DNA from: a virus
DNA: 20,606 nucleotides
Reading direction: 5' to 3' (one strand)
IMG/VR virus record: IMGVR_UViG_3300030294_000680
Location: 1-20,606 of that record
Shown here: in pieces, positions 18,890-20,606 of the stretch
How the letters are laid out: each line of letters starts with the position of its first letter
Numbering within the stretch: the first letter of the stretch is position 1
Translations under genes and position numbers: made by a program
Notes under the pieces: generated by a model
The model's database searches: none
What the model was told of the DNA's origin: nothing
What the model saw: only the letters and a program-made list of their open reading frames with translations

Positions 18890-19276
18890 ATGCCTAATGT
18901 TTCTTCAAAATTTACTCATCTATCTTCTGTAGAAGCTTTTTTAAAAGATCAAGCAGATGCTGGCGATTCATATCACAATGGTATTATGTTATTAACTAAT
19001 TTTGGTATCATATATGGAAAATTTAGTGATACAGATCCTAATGATAACCATAATGTTTCTAATTTAATTCTAAATATACGTGATAAAGCATTAAAAAATG
19101 AAAAAAATACTGAAATTTCACTTATTGGTGATGGTTCTTCTATTGTTCTTGAAGATGCAGTTATAAAATACTCAAATAATATAATAATTAATATGAGCGA
19201 AATAATTGTTTTCTGTGATCAAATAGTAGGATATTATCCGGTAGACTTGTCAAAACTCTCTGAGCAACTTCACTAG
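18890..19276 (+). CDS. Unknown 128-residue protein, plus-strand gene inside the late operon
   Basis: A soluble protein, MPNVSSKFTHLSSVEAFLKD, then YHNGIMLLTNFGIIYGKFSD, LIGDGSSIVLEDAVIKYSN and IIIFC-like IIVFCDQIVGYYPVDLSKL. The alternation of hydrophobic strands with glycine turns suggests an antiparallel beta fold (Sm/SH3-like), with 'vfcDQIvGyyp' near the end. I do not recognise the family. The gene has its own promoter and strong ribosome site, in opposite orientation to all late genes around it, and its 3' end overlaps a minus-strand frame by 89 bp. Such inserted genes in late regions are usually lysogenic-conversion genes expressed from the prophage. The 44-bp repeats on both sides support a later insertion. 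Confidence 0.7.
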   Translation: MPNVSSKFTHLSSVEAFLKDQADAGDSYHNGIMLLTNFGIIYGKFSDTDPNDNHNVSNLILNIRDKALKNEKNTEISLIGDGSSIVLEDAVIKYSNNIIINMSEIIVFCDQIVGYYPVDLSKLSEQLH

Positions 19277-19361
19277 GAATAGTTGCCCCATGAATACTTA
19301 AAACTAAAAATTGCTCTTGAGCCTTTGGTTCTTGAGCAGTTTTCTTTTTATTCTTTTTCAT
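19188..19361 (-). CDS. Small basic protein, convergent overlap with the plus-strand gene
   Basis: A 57-residue frame MKKNKKKTAQEPKAQEQFLV, then LSIHGATIPSEVAQRVLTSL and PDNILLFDHRKQLF. AGGAGTG precedes the ATG at 19361, 6-8 nt away, and the first 30 residues look like a real charged-then-hydrophobic protein. The last 29 codons lie within the plus-strand gene, so either one of the two reading frames ends earlier in relatives, or two genes truly overlap. No family recognised. Confidence 0.45.
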   Translation of the reverse strand: MKKNKKKTAQEPKAQEQFLVLSIHGATIPSEVAQRVLTSLPDNILLFDHRKQLFRSY

Positions 19362-19442
19362 AAATATCACTCCTAAATTTTATTTATTTAGTACGTCCAT
19401 TATTCCCTTTGCTTATTTTACTCAAAAGTGGCTATTTATCTA

Positions 19443-19486
19443 TGTTTATAAGCACTTTTTAGCATTAACAAATAGTATTGCGCATT
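19443..19486. repeat. Imperfect direct repeat, right copy
   Basis: Second copy of the 44-nt element described for 18757-18800. It overlaps the last base pairs of the Gp49-like gene (stop at 19485). AGTATTGCG is also found just before other gene ends (near 5000), so part of it is a recurring motif in this phage. Confidence 0.5.
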
Positions 19487-19796
19487 AATTTTTCTTTGTA
19501 AATCTATCCATTATAAATTCTTTATGTTTATCTAATTTCCCAAGTTTACATTGAAGATTGTATCCTTCAAGCTCCCACAACTTATTTTTTATCTTTTCTT
19601 CGCAAAGTTTTAAACCAATTTCTTCATCATAGTTCTTAGGATCTACACATGCACTATGTTCAACTATGGTAAATCCATTAGGCAATTGAATCGCTACTAC
19701 TGTGCATTTATCCCAATAGACTGATACTTGCTTATCTGATTCCTCATATAGCTTATTAATTTGTTCTTGATTTACTGTGTTCTTTTTACTTTCCAT
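19485..19796 (-). CDS. Phage Gp49/Sf6 gene 66-like protein
   Basis: A 103-residue protein with the N4 Gp49/Sf6 Gp66 family pattern: VVAIQLPNGFTIVEHSACVD, PKNYDEEIGLKLCEEKIKNK and LWELEGYNLQ, matching 'v.clelkNGftvvgesacvdpenFdeeiG...A...A..kiW.leGy.L'. The family is common in phages; molecular function is unknown. Here it lies between tail/baseplate genes and the lysis cassette, separate from other replication genes. AGGAGG lies 7-8 nt before the ATG at 19796. Upstream is a strong hairpin/terminator (19829-19844), so it may have its own transcript or depend on read-through. Confidence 0.8.
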   Translation of the reverse strand: MESKKNTVNQEQINKLYEESDKQVSVYWDKCTVVAIQLPNGFTIVEHSACVDPKNYDEEIGLKLCEEKIKNKLWELEGYNLQCKLGKLDKHKEFIMDRFTKKN

Positions 19797-19828
19797 TAAT
19801 ATTCCTCCTAAAGTTGGGTATAAAAATA

Positions 19829-19844
19829 GACACTGTGAAGTGCC
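19829..19844 (-). terminator. Terminator after the RHH gene
   Basis: On the minus strand GGCACT-TCAC-AGTGTC (6-bp stem with one G.T) followed by TATTTTTATA. A larger stem from TAGGTATAAA-type arms (about 19815-19857) encloses it. It lies 15 nt after the stop of the ribbon-helix-helix gene. Confidence 0.6.
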
Positions 19845-19858
19845 TTCTTTATACCTTA

Positions 19859-20026
19859 TTATTTTTTATTCTTCCTATAATCTTCTAAGAGCTTCTCTTC
19901 TTCAATAAATTCTTTCATTTTTACAGTTACCCAGGTAGAAATTTTGATTCCTTTTTTCCCTGCATACTTGCAGAAATCTTCAAGAACTTCTTCGTCTATA
20001 CTCATATTTTGCCTTACTGTTGCCAT
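19859..20026 (-). CDS. 55-residue ribbon-helix-helix (Arc/MetJ-type) protein
   Basis: A small protein MATVRQNMSIDEEVLEDFCK, then YAGKKGIKISTWVTVKMKEF and IEEEKLLEDYRKNKK. It has a beta strand (VRQNMSID) followed by two helices split at GIKIST, the classical RHH layout of Arc/MetJ/CopG repressors. RHH proteins bind DNA as dimers, often at their own promoter. Here an inverted repeat (20032-20052) overlaps the -10 region of a strong promoter upstream. The gene is monocistronic with its own terminator. It may regulate itself or be the antitoxin-type half of a pair, but no toxin is seen beside it. ATG 20026 with AAGGGG 10 nt upstream. Confidence 0.75.
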   Translation of the reverse strand: MATVRQNMSIDEEVLEDFCKYAGKKGIKISTWVTVKMKEFIEEEKLLEDYRKNKK

Positions 20027-20031
20027 AAAAA

Positions 20032-20079
20032 AATCATCCCCTTGGAATGATTATATAACAACATTATCCATTTTGTCAT
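20032..20079 (-). promoter_or_regulatory. Promoter and inverted repeat of the RHH gene
   Basis: On the minus strand ATGACA (-35, plus 20074-20079), 18-nt spacer, TATAAT (-10, plus 20050-20055). AATCAT (20032-20037) and ATGATT (20047-20052) form an inverted repeat that covers the start site and ribosome site, a good place for RHH autorepression. The same arms could hide the ribosome site in the mRNA. Confidence 0.65.
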
Positions 20080-20091
20080 TTGATTATACAT

Positions 20092-20123
20092 TAGTGTGTA
20101 TTAATACATACTTCTACACACTA
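20092..20123. repeat. Hairpin between the tail-region gene and the RHH promoter
   Basis: A 9-bp perfect stem, TAGTGTGTA (20092-20100) and TACACACTA (20115-20123), with a 14-nt loop. It sits just after the stop of the gene at 20129. No T-run, but it could slow or protect the transcript end. Confidence 0.5.
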
Positions 20124-20128
20124 TTTTC

Positions 20129-20392
20129 CTATGACGTAGAAACACTTGCTTTTAAATTAATAACAATACTACCATCTTCAATGTATTTTGTTATACTCAC
20201 GCATTCCAAATTGGTAAAAATTCCATAAGTTTCTCCACTTGCATTTACTACTTGTAATTTAGTTAAATTTTCTGTGGTAAATAAACTTTCTATTTCTGCA
20301 ACTTCTTTATTTTCTATCTCTATTCTCAGTGCTCCAACACCAATACTTTTTATTTCTAGTGTTTGCTCATTTGCTAATATTATTTTTTCCAT
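20129..20392 (-). CDS. Small tail/baseplate-region hypothetical protein
   Basis: An 87-residue protein of alternating strands: MEKIILANEQTLEIKSIGVG, then ALRIEIENKEVAEIESLFTT, VVNASGETYGIFTNLECVSI and DGSIVINLKASVSTS. Beta-rich with no motif known to me. It starts 19 nt after the stop of a probable structural protein, in the distal tail/baseplate module, so it is likely a virion-associated or tail-fibre accessory protein. Ribosome site GGAAAGGTG before ATG 20392. Confident only as a real gene. Confidence 0.6.
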   Translation of the reverse strand: MEKIILANEQTLEIKSIGVGALRIEIENKEVAEIESLFTTENLTKLQVVNASGETYGIFTNLECVSITKYIEDGSIVINLKASVSTS

Positions 20393-20411
20393 TTATATCA
20401 CCTTTCCTTTC

Positions 20412-20606
20412 TTAAATTAAATAGCTTGCATTTATAGGGAATTTCAGCCCTGTTACAGCAGGAATAGCTAAAGATATTGCCCCGTTGCCGATAACAATCG
20501 GAATATTTCCGCCATCATTATTTGCAATAGTCGTACATGGTACTACCAGTCTTATATATCCCTTTTTAGGGGTAAAATATGTTGAATTCGCAATAATTTG
20601 AGTGCC
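20412..20606 (-). CDS. C-terminal end of a probable phage tail/baseplate protein (partial)
   Basis: An open frame from the window edge to the TAA at 20412: GTQIIANSTYFTPKKGYIRL, then VVPCTTIANNDGGNIPIVIG and AISLAIPAVTGLKFPINASY. Strand-rich with Gly/Asn/Ala turns, as in tail fibres and baseplate proteins. Its GC looks higher than that of the genes around it. The position upstream of the lysis genes supports a virion structural protein, but the fold is not recognised. Confidence 0.5.
   Translation of the reverse strand, partial: GTQIIANSTYFTPKKGYIRLVVPCTTIANNDGGNIPIVIGNGAISLAIPAVTGLKFPINASYLI

Overview
The window is AT-rich Gram-positive phage DNA. Strong Shine-Dalgarno sites, TTG starts, a TcdE-type holin and a Spo0E-like gene point to a Clostridium-type spore-forming host. 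Almost every gene belongs to one temperate siphophage-like genome. The exact host species cannot be read from the sequence.

Layout. Read on the minus strand from about 12.3 kb down to 1, the window holds the early and middle region. It starts with a Cro-like regulator, a small coiled-coil protein, an excisionase-like protein and an ORF6N/ORF6C antirepressor. Next come a Spo0E-like protein, a zinc-ribbon protein, a replisome organizer carrying a probable origin, a DnaN-like sliding clamp, several unknowns and an orphan cytosine-C5 methyltransferase. After these lie a XerD-like recombinase, an ArpU-type late regulator followed by 12-bp tandem repeats, a broken second recombinase, and finally terS with the first codons of the next gene (probably terL). 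On the plus strand, 12.5-14.4 kb is a lysogeny operon: ImmR-like repressor, ImmA-like metallopeptidase and tyrosine integrase. Divergent promoters and repeated operator half-sites lie between the two arms.

Right of the integrase lies what looks like attP: a 3' tRNA fragment flanked by direct repeats that look like integrase arm sites. Beyond it are three accessory ('moron') transcription units, then the lysis cassette (amidase, coiled-coil protein, holin; minus strand), then the distal tail/baseplate end with small genes (a plus-strand orphan, a Gp49-like protein, a ribbon-helix-helix protein). The integrase and lysis modules face each other across attP, as in a circular or permuted phage genome. 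In an integrated prophage they would sit at opposite ends.

The most interesting part is the accessory block at 14.7-16.9 kb. It holds an Ltp-type membrane protein (superinfection-exclusion family), a DUF4236-type membrane protein, and a divergent pair of 65-residue genes (one unknown, one HTH). The first two have near-identical promoters, and the third shares a sequence block with them. The pair has mirror-image leaders and phased dyad operators. It looks like a small self-regulated lysogenic-conversion regulon. Other points of interest are the origin inside the initiator gene, a structured intergenic RNA, a plus-strand gene inside the late operon, and an RHH gene whose promoter carries an inverted repeat.
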